Positions 18,781 through 31,126 of a DNA stretch of 64,000 nt are shown one piece after another. The DNA is from Tubulanus polymorphus. Taxonomy: Eukaryota > Nemertea > Palaeonemertea > Tubulaniformes > Tubulanidae. Location: assembly GCF_964204645.1 (NCBI RefSeq), contig NC_134030.1, forward strand, positions 11,158,278 to 11,222,277, written 5' to 3'. Both the position numbers and the translations under genes were made by a program. The notes below the pieces were generated by a model. The model worked only from the letters and a program-made list of their open reading frames with translations, did no database searches and was not told the origin of the DNA. Positions within the stretch are counted from its first letter, which is position 1. Each line of letters begins with the position of its first letter.

Positions 18781-21605
18781 AAGATCCATATTGTGCCGAA
18801 TGTGAGAATCAGAAAAAGTACCCAGAGCGGGTACTGTACTTTAGCCAGATATTTTGACGTAGTTTTTATTCTGAAGAAATCTTGTTTAAAAGTATTAGTT
18901 AAATATTTATGTACCCTGTGTTAAATCAGATGGAGAGGCCCGTGTACTTCTTCACAAAAATAGCATTTTGACCTTTCAAGGAGATCGGTGTGCTGCAAAG
19001 ATATACGCGTTACCTCCGCTATGAGATTTTCAGTCAGGTGGGGAATTCGGGTCACCCGGTTCTATAGTCATGAACACTGTACTATAACGTCCAGGCATCC
19101 ATCTAAAAGAGTCCATGCTCGTAGGTTCCAGGTTTATAATATGCAGGCAGCAGGCGAATCATTTGGGTCACCTGCAATGTACTATAACCATAGAAATTTA
19201 GCACTGCTATGCTTTAACCAACCAACAGCTGATAGAGTTCATCAGAGCATCCAAACTTTAAATCTCCAGAAATCTACTACTGTTTTATATGCAGTGGATG
19301 CCATGTGTCCCTCTAATCGCCTGTATCAATGCAAACATCTAACACGTGTGGCGATTTTAACTGCTAAATCTGCCAGCGATCACTCGATAGCGTTACTTTT
19401 CATAGTGATCTGTTGATATCTTAAAATTGAGATTGGAACAAATCCTTCCCGGATAAAAGGAACACCTTAAACGGTCACCTAAAACATATTCATAGTCTTG
19501 GATAATTACATGTCACATAATCATTTTAGTTCAGGAATCGAAATGTTTTAAGCTCGGCTTAAAAATCCTCCGATATTTAACAAGTGTTTTAAAGAACACT
19601 GATATGTTTGATAACAGGGTCGAATGGCTTTGAATTTGAATTTTGAATTTGAACATTTCATCCAATTCCAAATTGGCTACATATTTCTAGGTTTCATACG
19701 TTTTGAGACAGGATGATTTGATATTGTTTTAACAATCAAGAGAAATCTCTCAAGAAAATCAAGACGCGGCGAATATATTTAAAGCAACGTTTCGCCTAAA
19801 AAAAATTGAAAAGCTATATTGTATTTCTAATATAACACATGTGCATGATCAGGCCTCATGACAGATAGGCTACTACTCAACGGTGAAAGCCCTTCAATTC
19901 TGCTGACCATTATTAATTTGTATTAGATAACAAACGTGACTTAAGCAAGGGGACAAAACGCGGACAGCGATTTTATTGTCTGTATCAATAAAATACATGA
20001 TTAAGCATATATAGCCTTGGTATTTTTCTGCGCAGAAGTGTGTTTGTTGTTTGAGCTAAATGGATGAATGCCATATGTATAACTGAGCAATAATGTTTTA
20101 ATATGCGATAGAGCTACCTCTCCCTCTCCGTAACCCCTCTCTGTAACTTTCAATCAATCTAGGGTCCTAAAACCGTTTCGTATCAATAGATACATTAGAT
20201 TTAGAGGATGTTGATTTAATTTCCGATAACAAAAACAATTAGTAGTCGTACTTTTCGGAAATTCAACTTAAGTCAGACTTTTCTAAGTCTGAGGATTTTT
20301 CTTAGTTCCAAACGATTCGACTTGTCACCGAATAACCAAGACCTCAATTCTTGTTATATCTTTGTGTTCATTTGTAAAATCTTATGTACATATTCAAGCA
20401 CGAATCAAGGACTTCGATAAGAAACAGATTTTGAGAAAACTGATTCTGATATATGTCATCTGTGAGGGAAACGAGACATCAAGCTTAATTGCTGTTCTTG
20501 GTTCGACTCCGTTTTCATAGCCATTTTAAACATAGTAGTGCGCACCCGGTAAATCGAGCCTTCTTACCGAGTCAACAGGTCATTTTTTCAAACTCAAAAT
20601 AAAATGTTGTTGGCCGCATTGCTCTTCTGGATCGATATTTGAATATTGATTCAAACAAAATATATATTTAACATAAAACCAGACAGGAGAAAGTTAGACA
20701 CAATTGTGTATATATGTTGATATTTCCTCTGTTCACAAGTTTACAACTGCTTACATCTGTTTTTATGAATTATTTAAACCGTTGTTGACCATCCAACTTG
20801 AGTACGTCCACTAACAACCGTCTTGTTTGGTTCTCGCGTGGGAACCACGCATCCTTTTTAGTGTATATCTATTTGTTAAAATAGACACGACGTAATGATT
20901 GACAGTTCAGATAACAGTGTGTTGTTTTGCTGCTAGCGGAAAATAAGTCCATTGTAAATAATTTCTTGATTCATAAAATACTAAATCACCCTAAAGTAAG
21001 GGAATATTCTCCCAACTGGACTCAATTTAAATTGTTTGCGCCATCATTGACCTCGAACGATGAATTCAATGTAATTTTAAAACGCACTGAAAAATTACTT
21101 AAATATAGTGGTAAATTTCCGTCAATAAGATTTTATTAATTGTGGTATTTCATTGAATTTTAACTGAATTCCGCAAAGTTCAAACACCCTTCAAGCTAGC
21201 AAGACAGCTATATCAGTGCGATTATACATTCCTCTATCAGGAAGAGAATTTTGGTCAAGCCCATTTTCATGTATAGTCAATTAGCACACTGTCCTTTAAA
21301 ACCAAGCAACATGTGATGCTCACAGTGTGCAGACTATTTTTGATCAGCGCGCTCAGTGACGTCACACAGAGCTCCTAAACTATAATGATCAAAAAATTGA
21401 ACTAAACTCAATGTATCGGAACAAATCCGAACATGTACACGGCCAGTATTTTACATTTGATTCCAAAAACCCGTTCATGCAGCGCACAGACCGCACCAAC
21501 CCGTGAAGTTTCGCCGTTAGTTTCTTATAGTAATCATTTGCTCGGACGAAACTTATTTAGTTAACATTCTAACCGTGTGAATCCCTAGTTTTCGGAATTC
21601 TGACT
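18781..21605. other. Intergenic, no supported gene
   Basis: AT-rich sequence without convincing exons. A 142-codon + frame (18988-19416) contains two diverged copies of a segment (GGGTCACC...) and no domain, so it looks accidental. The stretch 20590-20630 (AAATAAAATGTTGTTGGCC...) recurs at about 25573-25603. Confidence 0.5.
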
Positions 21606-23340
21606 AAACCATTTTACAGTTGCTAGCCGCCATTTTGTTAGGGTACTTTTGTCCCGTATTGTTGGGTCATTTTTTTCTCTTTTTTAAAAACTATCCGTGA
21701 TGTGTATTGTATCATATTTCATCTGTCGATGGATGGATTTTGACAACTTCAGCAACATTCAAACCGCGTGAATCTCTAGTTTTCAGTTATGTTAAAATCA
21801 TTCCTCAGATTTACAACAATGCGACATGAGAGCGATATAAAAATCGGTGCTCAGTTTTTGCCTTGCGCATAGAAATCCAGGGTACTGAACTTTGAAGTTC
21901 GTTATTTTCAGAAATAATTTTCTAAAAAATCCAAACATTTCAAGCACTGTGCGCATAAATGCCCCCTTTTAGGTGAACTTTGAAATTTTAAGATATCTTG
22001 CCTAGTTTTTTTCCTATGGCTCTTTAACTGCAGCGCGTGTATTGTCATTCCGAGATTCGGCGCTGTTTTCTTTGCGTGTATTTCAGTATATGGGAGTTAT
22101 TTCTTCATTTTCACTACACTTGTCTCTACGGAAAATGGTTTTAATTGTTGGTACGAGTATCAGGTTTAAATATCACGTCGTTTATGCAATATAATAGATC
22201 GGAGACATTAGAGATGTTGGGGTTTAAGGGATTTTTCTGACCAGTTTTAGCAGCGAGACTGAGCGGCATTTTGATCACGCATTCGAAGTTGCGCGCGGGA
22301 AGAGAATATATGGGCCTATATTGAGATGGAAGAAGAAAAGAAATATAGCACTCAAAATCGAGTATGATGACCATTTAAATCAGTAGTCTATCAATAAATT
22401 TACATAAAAATCTACTGAAATTAGATGGATGGAGAAGTGGTCAAAAAGCTGGACAAATGGGGTGGGGCAAATATTCAGCTACTTTCTATGAATACTTTCT
22501 ATTAAGTACACTCAAGATTGATTAGATTGGGAAGAAAATATAGGAAAACGTTTTCTTTTTTTCGAATGTCAGACGCAGGTGATAAAAAGTAAAAAGTGAC
22601 ATCTACCATCACCAAAAACGCAAGAAGTGTGTGGATTGCATTTACAACAAAAGAGTGATATTTTGGGTTTTCTTAGGTGCATGTACGTAAGCCTCTGCCT
22701 GCCGTAAAAGCGGTTACCATTACAGCCATTACGAACTAGCGCCGGAGAACGGAATACAGTATTAATGCCGTAATATTTAAACCTGATACTCGTACCAACA
22801 ATTAAAACCATTTTCCGTAGAGACAAGTGTAGTGAAAATGAAGAAATAACACCCATATACTGAAATACACGCAAAGAAAACAGCGCCAAATCTCGGAATG
22901 ACAATACACGCGCTGCAGTTAAAGAGCCATAGGAAAAAAACTAGGCAAGATATCTTAAAATTTCAAAGTTCACCTGAAAGGGGGCGTTTATGCGCACAGT
23001 GCTTGAAATGTTTGGATTTTTTAGAAAATTATTTCTGAAAAAAACGAACTTCAAAGTTCAGTACCCTGGATTTCTATGCGCACGGCAAAAACTGACCACC
23101 GATTTTTATATCGCTCTCATGTCGCATTGTTGTAAATTTGAGAAATGATTTTAACATAACTGAAAACTAGAGATTCACGCGGTTTGAATGTTGCTGAAGT
23201 TGTCAAAATCCATCCATGGACAGATGAAATATGATACAATACACATCACGGATAGTTTTTAAAAAAGAGAAAAAAATGACCCAACAATACGGGACAAAAG
23301 TACCCTAACAAAATGGCGGCTAGCAACTGTAAAATGGTTT
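21606..23340. repeat. Large inverted repeat with 568-bp arms
   Basis: The left arm 21606-22173 is repeated in reverse complement at 22773-23340, with only scattered differences. The 599-base spacer has no recognisable ORF. Each arm starts AAACCATTTTACAG, covers a CCGCCATTTTGTTAGGG segment, and ends ...CAGGTTTAAATAT. Shorter direct repeats (ACCGCGTGAATCTCTAGTTTTC type) occur within and just outside the left arm. It could be a foldback transposon or an inverted duplication. No target duplication was found. Confidence 0.85.
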
Positions 23341-23705
23341 ATTGTGCGCATAAACGCCGCTTTCCAAATGAAATTTGGAATCTAAAGATAATTGTCGTTT
23401 TCTAATACGTGAATTTGAAACTGTCGTAGGTTATCACTATAATTGCTATAACATAATTATCCTTCATGATTAAAAGCATAAATATAGTATCGGGAAAGGA
23501 AACTAACTCCATCCTTTATATTTCAATTCATACTTCGACACAGAATAGCGAACAGTAGGACCTTCTCAAGACGAAATAAAAACAGATTCTCTCTGTCACC
23601 ACATCTTCAAAATACTGTTTATTTATGGTAACATCCAATTGGCCAGTACTTCAAATGAAAAAAACAACCGACTGGGGTTGGGCCAGTAATCGCAAGCAAA
23701 GGTCA

Positions 23706-23811
23706 TGCAGTGAACCGACCTAGGCTACAATATTGTAGCCTCGGTCAGTGTTTACAAAAAAAGTTGTGCAGTGAACCGACCTAGGTTACAATATTGTAGC
23801 CTCGGTCAGTG
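23706..23811. repeat. Tandem pair of palindromes
   Basis: A 61-base unit occurs twice. Each copy centres on a palindrome: AGGCTACAATATTGTAGCCT (23722-23741, perfect) and the same with one change at 23783-23802. Both are flanked by TGCAGTGAACCGACCT on the left and CGGTCAGTG on the right, the outer parts adding further pairing (ACCGACC/CGGT). Confidence 0.85.
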
Positions 23812-24315
23812 CTAACAGCTGAATCACAAGTTCTATGCAAACCCGCACTGCTTTTAGGTAACAAATTATCTATCATTCATTTGACCGAAGCATAACCGTT
23901 TTCTTTTTTCAGCTTTACAATTGATTCCATGAATTTAATAATTCCATTTTCGAATAATAATGTGTTTAGAACGCACTTCACGTTCCTCCCCCAAACAATT
24001 CAAACTCGAACGGAACGGCCCTGGTAATTGGTGTTCGTTGCAGCTCTGGATGCGCATACATCATGATTGGGCGTCCTGTCGGCATGTCTATTCTTTGCTT
24101 CCTTATCTTGTTACAATTCCAAACATTCACCACCTGATCGTGAACGTGCTGAAGAAGTTTTTGAGTTATATGGCCACATAATTCAAAACCATGACTATAT
24201 TAACATGATCGAACCATATATCGATGTAGATTACAAGCTGCCAGAATGTATCGAATCGTAACACTTTCGGTACCTTGTATTCAACAAAACCATTAAACAG
24301 AGATATACAGAGAAA

Positions 24316-25101
24316 CTATTTGAGAGAAGATATTCCAACCTGAATAACATGCATGAAACAAAACTGCAGAAGATTCTTATCTATAAAGTCACCAGTGTGA
24401 TAGCCGTCATCTTGTAGCCTTTTAAATAGATCCAACCAAAAGTTAACGCTTTCTTTCCTTAGAATACCCCACCAAATCTCCATTCTCTGGTTTGCTGTGC
24501 TTTTGCCCCTCAGATAACTGTGATGTCCAGCATATCGATCGATGTGATCGTTTCTGAGAAATATTTGCATTTGCTGGATAAAAGGATTCTCCGTTCCATC
24601 ATCTGCCCTTAATCTAGATGGGCAACCATCTTTGGACTCTACTGCCTCTAAGAAATACCCACATATGACACGGGGATCGTTGTTCGTTGTCCAAACTTCC
24701 AACCAGATAATTAATCTTGAGAATCCATCAATGCATCCACTTACACAAAAACCAAATGGTTTTGGCTTATCATATCCGTCGACATTCCAAATTGCGTTAG
24801 GCCCAGGATTTTCATACAAACGCCGCCGGAGTCGTTTTGTTATTCTTTGCTTCACTCCTTCTGGGTCTAATATGCCGAGCAGCAGTCGCACCACATTCTG
24901 GGGAATTCTCAGGCCATGCTGTGTACACTTAAAGTGCATCCATCGATATCCATGTAAATGACCTGATTTCTCCAACTGATGTATGATATACAGAGCTACG
25001 GTGATGATATCGGAGTAATCCTTTCTGCGGAACAAACCCAACTGAGCTCCTATCCGTCGCACAGTACGGTTACTAATTTTGATGTCAAAATCCTTACACA
25101 A
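24316..25101 (-). pseudogene. DDE integrase-core transposase, probably decayed
   Basis: An open 261-codon minus-strand frame with a rve-type core. Recognisable pieces are 'WNVDGYDKPKPFGFCVSGCIDGFSR' shortened here to its two Asp-bearing parts (NVDGYDK and CIDGFSR), 'RLRADDGTEN', and 'STANQRMEIWWGILR' with the expected Glu. The family is common in marine invertebrates and is related to IS3-like eukaryotic (IS3EU) transposases; I am not certain of the exact class. Upstream, the homologous N-terminal part continues ('HEIFRKLF', 'GFSNAEI') but is broken by a frameshift and a TAA at about 25109. No terminal repeats were identified. Confidence 0.65.
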
Positions 25102-25229
25102 ACAGTATTATATTTCTGCGTTGCTGAAACCCTAGAAAAAGTTTCCTGAATATCTCATGGCGATCCATTACAGTTAGTATTACGAAATGGGTACAGCGTC
25201 TACTCTTTCTCTTAATATACCAACTCGAA

Positions 25230-25565
25230 AAATCATTTTGTGAAGTCGACTTACAAACTCGAAAAGTCTACTTATTAACTCAAAAAGTCGACTTTTTAAA
25301 CTCGAAAAGTCGACTTACTAACTCGAAAAGTCTTAAAAGGCTTAATAACTCGAAAAGTCGACTTTTAAAAGTCGAAAAGTCGACTCATTAACTCGAAAAG
25401 TCGACTTATTAAAGTCGAAACGTCGACTTATTAAGTACTCGAAAATACGACTTTTTAAACTCGAAAAGTCGACTTAATAACTCGAAAAGTCGACTTACTA
25501 AGTCGAAAAGTCGACTTAATCACTCGAAAAGTTGACTTTTCAAAGTCGAAAAGTCGACTTTTTAA
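25230..25565. repeat. TCGAAAAGTCGACTT satellite
   Basis: Around fifteen imperfect copies of a 20-25-base unit, ACTCGAAAAGTCGACTTAWTA, in a head-to-tail array. Each contains the palindromic SalI-like GTCGAC flanked by AAAA/TTTT runs, so the array can fold on itself in many registers. Confidence 0.9.
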
Positions 25566-26434
25566 ACTGAAAATAAAATGTTGTTGGCCGTATTGCTCTT
25601 CCGTAATAACGTAACCAAGCTAACAAAAAAAAGTTCAAAGAACATTTTCTAAAAGTTTTTCACTAACATTTTAACGTTAACGTTTAGCGTTTATTATAAG
25701 GTACAGAGGACGTTTTGATAACGTTGAACTGATGGTTACTTCATAACCTCTCCGCAGCCATTGATCTTGATAAAAACGTTCCAATAACGTTGGTATGACG
25801 TTTCAAAATAACCACGCTGTCCTCTTTCATGAGCTCGAATAAATTTCAATTAACGTTAATATTTGAATAATTTTGTCTAACTTCTATTTTGTAACTACGT
25901 ATATGCATATATGATATCGAAATTATTCTCCCGTTAGTTAGTCCTCCAGTGCACAGTCGTCGTCGAATACATCGTAGCTGGCTGCCTTTGCGATTCCTAA
26001 AATACAAAGGAAATAACAAAGAAACTTGTATTTTCATAGTTGTGTTAAGCCTTGAAGTTCATTTCGATCATAAGTGTATACGGGGATTGTTATGATTATT
26101 ATTGGAGCACAACAGTTTGGTCATTTCACCGATATAAAACCCTACGAAAGGGTCTCTAACATGGGGTTTCTACATGAAAGATTGTTTCATAAACATCCTA
26201 TCGGTATTTTTCCGTATGTTTACGGTATCAAAATTTGTGGATTGAATAACGTACCTTAGCCAATAAACGATTTTTTTAATCCATTGAACACGCCGTATAA
26301 AGCTGATTGCTGAACAATGGCGGACACTACCTGCTTTGATATATAACGATCTCCATCGGTTTCGAATCCCATATTTTTCTTTACTCCCGAAAGTTTGAAT
26401 CTTGCTTTCCGATGGTATTAGAACGTATGAATCC
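25566..26434. other. Intergenic, no supported gene
   Basis: Non-coding. It contains several AACGTT motifs (25665-25800) that recur at 27480-27545 on the other side of the MITE. No ORF is supported. Confidence 0.5.
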
Positions 26435-26440
26435 GCATAG

Positions 26441-27372
26441 TATGGTGGCTGATAAGGGCCGTGAAAATATTTCCAAACAAAAAATAATTTTGTCATAAAA
26501 AATAATTTTCCATCGAAAAATATTTCGTGAGTGAAAATAATTCCGCTATGAAAAATAAATTTCCATCAAAATATATTCGTAAGCGAAAATAGTTTTCTTA
26601 TGAAAATAATCGCCTTCAAAATATATGCTGAGCAAAAATAGTTCTGCTATGAAAAATAAATCGTCTTCCTTCAAAATATATTCCGATACTAAAATATGTT
26701 TGCAGTGTAAGAAATAATTGTGGGTTTTCCGCTAGTGCGCGCTCGCTTGTGATTGAACTGTCTCACTTAAACTTATTTCATCCATGCTACTAGCCCTAAG
26801 TATAGTATCACTGCGTGCATGAACTACACAGGGCATACCGCAAGGCTCTCATGTAAAATCAGAGCGCTTGGGTAGAGCATTGGTTTTGATCCGAAAAAGT
26901 CGTGACGAATTCTTGTGACCTAACGTTAGGAAGGATGGGATGGTGGTGCCGTCATCGGGTCCATGTGAACACAAATTAGGGCCAAAAATTTGTACAGTCA
27001 AAATCAAATTAAATTAGGGCTCTTGATTTTGATTCCTCCGGTCCATCTAGAAATAACCATTTTTGGTCAATGTAATGGACTCCGCATATCAATAAAAATG
27101 GCCAAAATAACGGATACAAGTTTGTTGTAGCCGTAGGATCGAAAACTAAGACATCTTTTACTTGATGTCCCGTTCAACACACTACATAAACACTACATAC
27201 TTGACGGTACAAACACTGCTGCGTGAAAACGGAAAAACCCGAAATTATTTTGAAGGCGATTTATTAAGTAATTATTTTTACTCGCGAAATATTTTTTGAT
27301 GGAAATTTATTTTTCATGACGAAATAATTTTTTTGTCAGGAAATATTTTCATGGGCCTTATCAGCTACCATA
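26441..27372. mobile_element. MITE with 6-bp target duplication
   Basis: The element begins TATGGTGGCTGATAAGGGCC and ends with its reverse complement (two differences). Direct repeats GCATAG lie immediately outside at 26435-26440 and 27373-27378. The terminal regions also share long imperfect pairing rich in GAAAATATTT/TTTTCATGAC. There is no ORF, so it is non-autonomous. Related ends occur alone at 27925-27948 and, more diverged, at 34333-34356, so it is a family. Confidence 0.85.
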
Positions 27373-27567
27373 GCATAGGGATTTGCTTAAAATGGGCAAT
27401 ATTGATCAATATTGATGATATCTGACTTAGCTAATCATTTGCTGCAGGGTCTTGGATGACAAGTTTATAAAACCTTCAGAAAACGTTATCGCCTGAACGT
27501 TACATTATAAACTATCACACAACTTTCACGAACGTTTCCGAACGTTGTGTGCGAGCTGGGAAAATTC

Positions 27568-27912
27568 CTGGTATGCAAGTGAGGGCGCCAGATCGCCAGA
27601 ACGCCAGAACGCCAGAACGAAAATATGACATCGAATTTCCTTTAAAAAATCCGTTTCGGTGCGCCAAAACAAAGAATATTCCGTTTTTGCTCCCAAAACA
27701 TTCAACAATGAACAAGCATTCAGCCACTGTAAATTTTTTTTTCAATTCGGCGCGCTGACCGTGAGTTTAATTTGCATATATTTGAACATATAGAATTATT
27801 CTACGTGGTGGAATTCTTTGTTTTGGTGCGCCAAAATGGACTTTAAAAAGGAAATTCGACGTTTTTTTGTCTTAGTGTTATGGCGCTCTGGTTCCCTCAT
27901 TCGCATATCAGG
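27568..27912. repeat. Foldback element
   Basis: Imperfect inverted repeat. The left arm (CCTGGTATGCAAGTGAGGG, then GAATTTCCTTTAAAAAATCC, then GCGCCAAAACAAAGAAT) pairs with the right arm (...ATTCTTTGTTTTGGTGCGCC, AAAGGAAATTC, CCCTCATTCGCATATCAGG). A CCAGAACG triplet repeat lies in the left arm. It is a likely degraded MITE; target duplication not evident. Confidence 0.6.
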
Positions 27913-28308
27913 ACTTTTACGTTATGGCCCTTATCAGCCACCATAGAAATCAGCATTTACGATTTAAAATTGTACATGAAGATCGATTTCTGTGACGATT
28001 TTAGTTGAGTTGGATTGGGATGGAATTTCTACTTGCACTTCATTGAAAATTCATCAAATTACATTATATTCAATTTAATTTCATTTCGCATTCAACTTCA
28101 TAAGAAGAATAGAAACGATTGATCTGAGGTATTCGATCCTGCCATCTCCCTGTCTGTGTTAGTACTGTTACATTGTGTAAATTATATTGAGATGGGAGAG
28201 TATTTTGACAACCCGTAGATTACATCATAGTCAACACTTGGCGCGTGGAGCAGATGGCTAGTAAAAGGCTAAAATGAAAGATACATTGTGATACTATTTC
28301 TTTTGCAG

Positions 28309-28569
28309 GAATTAAATGGGTAGATCTCTTTTATTCTGGACAACGATCCATGACGGTATCAGGCTATCTCTGTCAAAACTGGGCGAGTTCAGATCCGCAT
28401 GTACCAGGGTACACTGTTTCAGAGATTCTTAGGCAAATGCCCGAAAGCTTTATCCATGATGCACAGAACTATTGCCGCGAGGTTGGGCAAGTGGGCGTGC
28501 CATGGTGTTATACCGTCAATAATGAAAGATGGGAACGTTGTGGGATTACGGTGGCTTATGGAAATACCG
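28309..28569 (+). CDS. Receptor-type gene exon: degenerate kringle domain
   Basis: A phase 1-1 exon (acceptor TTTTGCAG, donor G|GTAAG). It encodes a kringle-like module: 'SGQRSMTVSGYLCQNW', 'DPHVPGY', 'AQNYCREVG', 'PWCYTVNNERWERCG'. The middle four kringle cysteines are present, but the first (usually 'C..G.G..Y.G') and the last are missing, so the outer disulphide is lost. Kringles bind proteins and lysines extracellularly. This is the first module recognised in the + strand series; the start of the gene, with signal peptide, was not found upstream. Confidence 0.75.
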
Positions 28570-29654
28570 GTAAGATTTTTGAATTTCGTAGGCGTTAAGA
28601 TAATAACAGCGACATATATACTTGCACATGTTTTTCATATTACACTCCAAAATATACAGTTGCCAAATTGCCTTACATTTGAAGATGTATTCGGTTTAGC
28701 TGCTGGGTTTAGAGAAAAACAAGAAAAATACTTACGAAAAAAATATTGGCGCCCGGTGGAAAAATGGAAAATGTAGTAGTATATACATATAGGTGAAATG
28801 TAATATGGAGGTTTGTGTATTTGGCAAATTTTCATGTAACTAGGGGTCCAGGGACACCAGGGACTCCTCCGGGTCATCTCTGGTATGGCGGTGATGAAAA
28901 ATATGGCGGTTGGTTCAGTAGATCTGAACTTTCGATGTACATATATCAAGATATCAGTAATCTTAAGGACATTCCATCGATTTTATCGGAGTAGGAAACT
29001 GCTTTTAGTGGAAATAGTGTTGAAAATGGAAGAAGGATGATTATAATCGAAAGAGGCAAAATAATAGGCAAAGTAGCAGACACGCTAAATCTCGGGTAGC
29101 CAGTCCACCCAGAGTCTTCTGACTTACTATGTAATTAGCTTTCCAGCCTAGCCCTAAATGGTTAACAAACAAGGGTGAAGAGGTTCCAGATTTGAAAGCT
29201 ACAGGCCGTAAAATAACATTCATTCAACATATTTCATTTTTTCGGTAAGAATTAAGTATTTCAATATATCAGACAATCGGAAGAAAAGTCTCCAGTTGTA
29301 GGTAATTCTGGTGATTTCTTTGTGGGAGACATCTACAATTCCGACACTATGTCGTTTGTTTATCGAACGCTATGATCATTTCGCCACTCGTTGAAATTTT
29401 TAAAAAAGCGATGCGTGCGGCTATTTTTCTAAAACTGATGGTCGGTCTACGCTTTCAAATTTCGCTAAAGTAATTTTTAGGAATAGAATTTGATTTTTAC
29501 TTACGCCCTGTCCATAGGACACTACCACATTTTCAATAAATTCGTTTCAGTTGCCTGTCACTGTATGACTGCCATATGATGAAGTGTGAGACGAATATGT
29601 GCACGGCATATTAGTACACACATTTTTTTGAATCGAAATTTATTTTTCATACAG

Positions 29655-30322
29655 GTAATTTTGTATTTTCCGATCAACCTGGTAAGGCTACACTTAGCAT
29701 AGGTCATTATTACGATACGGACATCTGTATCGGGCTTTGGTACGTAAAGAAGAACGTTGGCAAAGTTTTCGACCTGGTGTTGCAGTACGATGACGATCTA
29801 AATGACGTTTACTTATACTCGGAATACAGCCGAACGGAGCAATGGACATTCACCGATATAGATGTGGTCAACTCAGTGAAACAAAAATTCGCGGTAATTA
29901 CATTAACAGATCATAACAACATTGAAACTTGAGTGAGACCGTTTTGCTGACATTCTACTTTTGTGTATCAGTTATTCTCAGCCAATCTAGCATGCCTAAT
30001 GACTATTTTCTAATCAATGAATAAGAACACGAATCTAACAGTTGATCTTATTCAGGGATCTTTCAGGGAACTTGTCGACCTTTACGGCCCTTTCTTTCGC
30101 TTAAGGTGTTCGTGTCAGGCTAAGAGTGTTATCAAATTTTTAATCCTTATTTACCGGGCACTTTCTTTGTTTGATACTCTGTTTTCTGTGGTGTGATATG
30201 TTTTTTAATGAGGGTGTGATACATGTTTCAGGTAACGATACTAATGAATAAGGATAATAATGACGTAATAGCGATAGACGACATTGGGGTTGCAACGAAG
30301 AGCTGTTTCTCAAAGCCATATG
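29655..30322 (+). CDS. Two exons: MAM-like beta-sandwich module
   Basis: Exons 29655-29893 (phase 1-0) and 30232-30322 (phase 0-1). Together they give 'ATLSIGHYYDTDICIGLWYV', 'VFDLVLQYDD', 'SRTEQWTFTDIDV', then 'VTILMNKDNNDVIAIDDIGV' and a final 'SCFSKPY'. The ending 'VIAIDDI....C' is the C-terminal signature of MAM domains (usually AIDDIS...C) and the alternation of strands fits, but the first half is diverged. The frame continues across the junction. The intron between them spans about 340 bases. Confidence 0.55.
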
Positions 30323-30434
30323 GTATATTTCACACTCCTTTCGCTTTTTCCATTGCATTTGGAATTATGAACGAAATACTGATTGTACGGAATACATAGT
30401 AATTCCAATGAAAAACATGTATGTGTAATTTCAG

Positions 30435-30947
30435 GTACTAGAGCAATAGCAACGAATAATCGCAATTCCCCGAATAGATGGGTCGATGTTGATCAATCAC
30501 GCGTCTATATCCATCTACAGGAATTCATGTCATTCTGGCATTGTGAAGAATTTTGCAAGACGCATTTTTCCGGGGCTGAATTGGGTCCATTCCGTTTGAG
30601 TCAATTAGACGAAATACAACTTCGCTTCAACGATAAATTCACAGGTATACTTACTATAATTTTAAGGTTGCGGCAACAGTTATGTATTCGATGACTCATT
30701 TCAATTTCAGCAACACAATACAACATTTATGCACGATTGATTGCTATATTCAATAAAGGCATTCTTCTGTTTAATGCAGATATTAAAAGGGAATACTATC
30801 CGGCTTGGATTAACAACAGAGTGTTCTCACATCGCCCTTTGTTCGGTATCCACAAGGCTGGTAGGCAGTGCTTAGGCGCCAATGCTTCAGGAATAGTCGT
30901 GTACGATTGTAATAAAAAGTTACCTTGCCTTTGTCAAATATATACAG
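30435..30947 (+). CDS. Two exons: diverged C-type lectin-like module
   Basis: Exons 30435-30644 and 30711-30947, both bounded in phase 1, join in frame. The first carries 'EFMSFWHCEEFCKTHFSGAEL'. The second carries 'YYPAWINNRVFSHRP' and 'CLGANASGIVVYDCNKKLPCLCQ', which matches the long-loop/C-terminal cysteines of the C-type lectin fold. The Ca2+-binding EPN/QPD and WND motifs are absent, so sugar binding by the classical mechanism is unlikely. Confidence 0.6.
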
Positions 30948-31126
30948 GTAGGACCTGCGGCATCTCCTGATATTAGATACACAGCCCCGTAGCGTAACCA
31001 ATCTCATGCAGTTCGTTTCGTGAAAATACCTTTTTTGAGGGGTTCACCTTAAATCACTTGACCTTCCCACGCTACGGGCCTGATACATACGTATAATGCT
31101 TCCAATATGATTAAAATAGACTATAT

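Noticed and set aside
18988-19416. 142-codon + strand frame
   Set aside because: No domain, and it overlaps two diverged non-coding direct repeats; codon pattern looks random.
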